A DNA stretch of 6,611 nucleotides, taken from assembly GCA_900770325.1 (NCBI GenBank), contig CAAGKE010000059.1:1-6611 (forward strand). The letters are read 5' to 3'. The position numbers and the translations under genes were made by a program. The notes beneath the pieces were generated by a model. It was not told the origin of the DNA, made no database searches, and was given only the letters and a program-made list of their open reading frames with translations. This DNA comes from Lachnospiraceae bacterium (lineage in GTDB: Bacteria > Bacillota > Clostridia > Lachnospirales > Lachnospiraceae). Shown here one piece after another: positions 5,112-6,611 of this stretch. Numbering within the stretch: the stretch's first letter is position 1; each line of letters begins with the position of its first letter.

Positions 5112-6611
5112 ATGGGCAGAGAAAAGATAGTTTTGATCGATGGCCACAGCATATTGAACCGGGCCTTTTATGGAATTCCGGATCTGAGCAACAGTGAGGG
5201 GCTGCACACCAATGCGGTGTACGGCTTTCTGAATATTATGTTTAAAATTCTGGATGAGGAAAAGGCGGATTATCTGGCGGTTGCATTTGATCTGAAAGCG
5301 CCCACCTTTCGTCATAAAATGTACGAGGCTTACAAGGGGACCAGAAAGCCTATGCCGGAGGAGCTGCATCAGCAGGTTCCGGTGATGAAGGAGATGCTGA
5401 CGGCCATGGGTGTGCCCCTGATGATGCTGGAGGGATATGAAGCAGATGACCTGCTGGGGACAGTATCCAGGGAGATGGAAGAGAAAGGGCTGGAGGTGTC
5501 TATTATATCCGGAGACCGGGATCTGCTGCAGCTGGCTTCCGAGACTACCTGTGTGCGTATTCCAAAAACGAAGCGTACCGGGACTGAGATTGAGGATTAC
5601 CACACCCGGGATGTGATTGAAAAATATCAGGTGACGCCCATACAGATTATTGATCTGAAGGCTCTGATGGGAGATGCCTCGGATAATATTCCGGGGATTC
5701 CGGGAGTGGGTGAAAAGACAGCCACGAAGATCGTGGCAGAATATGGAAGCATAGAAAATGCTTATGCCCATGTGGAGGAGATCAAACCAAATAAGGCCCG
5801 GGAATCTCTGAGGGAGCATTATGATCTGGCTGTGATGAGCAAAAAGCTGGCTACGATCAACCGGCACAGTCCCTTTGAACTGGAACTGGAAAGTGCCAGA
5901 ATCGGAAATCTTTACACGGCCCGGGCACTGGAATTATGTAAAAAACTGGAATTTAAAAATATGCTGTCCCGTTTTCAGGATAAAAGCGGGGAACAGCAGG
6001 CCGGGGAAAATTTCCGCATGATCACAGAGCTGGGAGAGACAGATCTGTTTTTCCGGGAAGCCGCCAAAACAGCACTGGCAGGGATTCAGATAAGTGCCGC
6101 AGAGGATGGAAGTATGCTTGGAGCCGCAGTAGCGTGTGAAGGAAAGGATACAGTCTATGTACCGGTTCAGGGATTTATCAGCCAGGAATATTTGTGCGGG
6201 AAGCTGCAGGAACTGCTGCAGACACTGGAGTCTCCCTGCTTTTTAAATCTAAAGGAACAGCTTGGCTATATCGGGACAGAAAAAGCTTTGTTTCCCGGAG
6301 AGACGATGCCCTTTGACGGCGTGATCGGGGCATATCTTTTGAATCCTCTGAAAAATGATTATACCTATGATGATATTGCCAGAGAATATACCGGAAAAAT
6401 GTATCCGGCAAGAGAGGAGCTTCTGGGGAAAAAGACTGCTCCGGCAGCCGGACAGGAGGATGCGCGGATGAGACTTGCCTGCTGTCAGGCACAGACTGCG
6501 CTGGAAACAAAAGGTCCCATACTGGAAAAGCTGTGCGAGACCGGGATGGAAAAGCTGTTCTGGGAAGTGGAGATGCCGCTGGTATTTACGCTTTATGATA
6601 TGGAAAAAGAA
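5112..6611 (+). CDS. polA: DNA polymerase I, N-terminal 500 residues (3' end outside window)
   Basis: Repair and Okazaki-fragment polymerase; the visible part holds the 5'-nuclease that removes RNA primers and flaps. The frame is open from ATG 5112 to the last base, with no stop. The 5'-nuclease domain (about 1-290) shows KIVLIDGHSILNRAF at 5-19, the acidic metal-binding EADD (E110, D112, D113), SGDRDLLQL (D135, D137) and GDASDNIPGIPGVGEKT (187-203), the last being the helix-hairpin-helix DNA-binding region. Next comes the 3'-5' exonuclease-like domain (about 310-480). Its Exo I DxE motif appears lost: the aligned stretch ALAGIQIS has G324 and Q326, so proofreading is probably absent, as in Bacillus and Thermus Pol I. 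The window stops at EMPLVFTLYDMEKE, the junction to the polymerase domain, so motifs A, B and C (roughly 380 residues) cannot be checked. It shares a transcript with the upstream zf-HC2 gene. Confidence 0.96.
   Translation, partial: MGREKIVLIDGHSILNRAFYGIPDLSNSEGLHTNAVYGFLNIMFKILDEEKADYLAVAFDLKAPTFRHKMYEAYKGTRKPMPEELHQQVPVMKEMLTAMGVPLMMLEGYEADDLLGTVSREMEEKGLEVSIISGDRDLLQLASETTCVRIPKTKRTGTEIEDYHTRDVIEKYQVTPIQIIDLKALMGDASDNIPGIPGVGEKTATKIVAEYGSIENAYAHVEEIKPNKARESLREHYDLAVMSKKLATINRHSPFELELESARIGNLYTARALELCKKLEFKNMLSRFQDKSGEQQAGENFRMITELGETDLFFREAAKTALAGIQISAAEDGSMLGAAVACEGKDTVYVPVQGFISQEYLCGKLQELLQTLESPCFLNLKEQLGYIGTEKALFPGETMPFDGVIGAYLLNPLKNDYTYDDIAREYTGKMYPAREELLGKKTAPAAGQEDARMRLACCQAQTALETKGPILEKLCETGMEKLFWEVEMPLVFTLYDMEKE

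Noticed and set aside
5004..5867. Long minus-strand open frame of 287 codons opposite polA and the end of the zf-HC2 gene
   Set aside because: It lies opposite two well-supported genes, its translation is rich in His, Arg, Leu and Phe as expected of an antisense shadow, and no binding site or family motif is seen.
1..6611. A single new multi-gene system joining NrdDG, Lon, the zinc-finger protein and Pol I
   Set aside because: The genes are split by a strong terminator and by a heat-shock promoter, and all but one belong to well-known housekeeping families; shared location alone is not evidence of joint function.

Overview
The window reads as ordinary chromosome of an anaerobic Gram-positive bacterium in the Clostridia, most likely a Lachnospiraceae-type gut anaerobe. 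The reasons are the oxygen-sensitive class III ribonucleotide reductase with its activase, strong GGAGG-type ribosome binding sites, a CIRCE heat-shock operator, a SigA-like promoter and moderate GC content. The family-level assignment is inference from gene content and protein style, not from a search.

Layout, all genes on the + strand: (1) 1-1268, the C-terminal about 421 residues of NrdD, with the glycyl-radical site and zinc cysteines; (2) 1355-1861, NrdG, its radical-SAM activase, followed by a strong intrinsic terminator at 1868-1912; (3) a short control region with a SigA-like promoter (1954-1982) and a near-perfect CIRCE operator (1987-2013) over the expected transcription start; (4) 2043-4310, a complete ATP-dependent LonA protease with all catalytic motifs; (5) a 263-base spacer (4311-4573) rich in hairpins, ending in a probable terminator; (6) 4574-5101, a small single-pass membrane protein with an N-terminal zf-HC2 (anti-sigma type) zinc finger and an acidic external tail; (7) 5112-6611, the first 500 residues of DNA polymerase I, open to the window edge.

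Functionally there are three units: anaerobic dNTP synthesis (nrdDG), protein quality control (lon, apparently under HrcA) and a likely two-gene unit of an orphan zf-HC2 protein with polA. dNTP supply and DNA polymerase I share a DNA-synthesis theme, but they are separated by terminators and a heat-shock promoter, so the window gives no evidence of one co-regulated system.

I see no mobile element, CRISPR array, tRNA or rRNA. No clearly new system is visible. The points most worth a second look are the CIRCE operator on lon, the orphan zinc-finger membrane protein coupled to polA, and the hairpin-rich spacer between lon and that gene.
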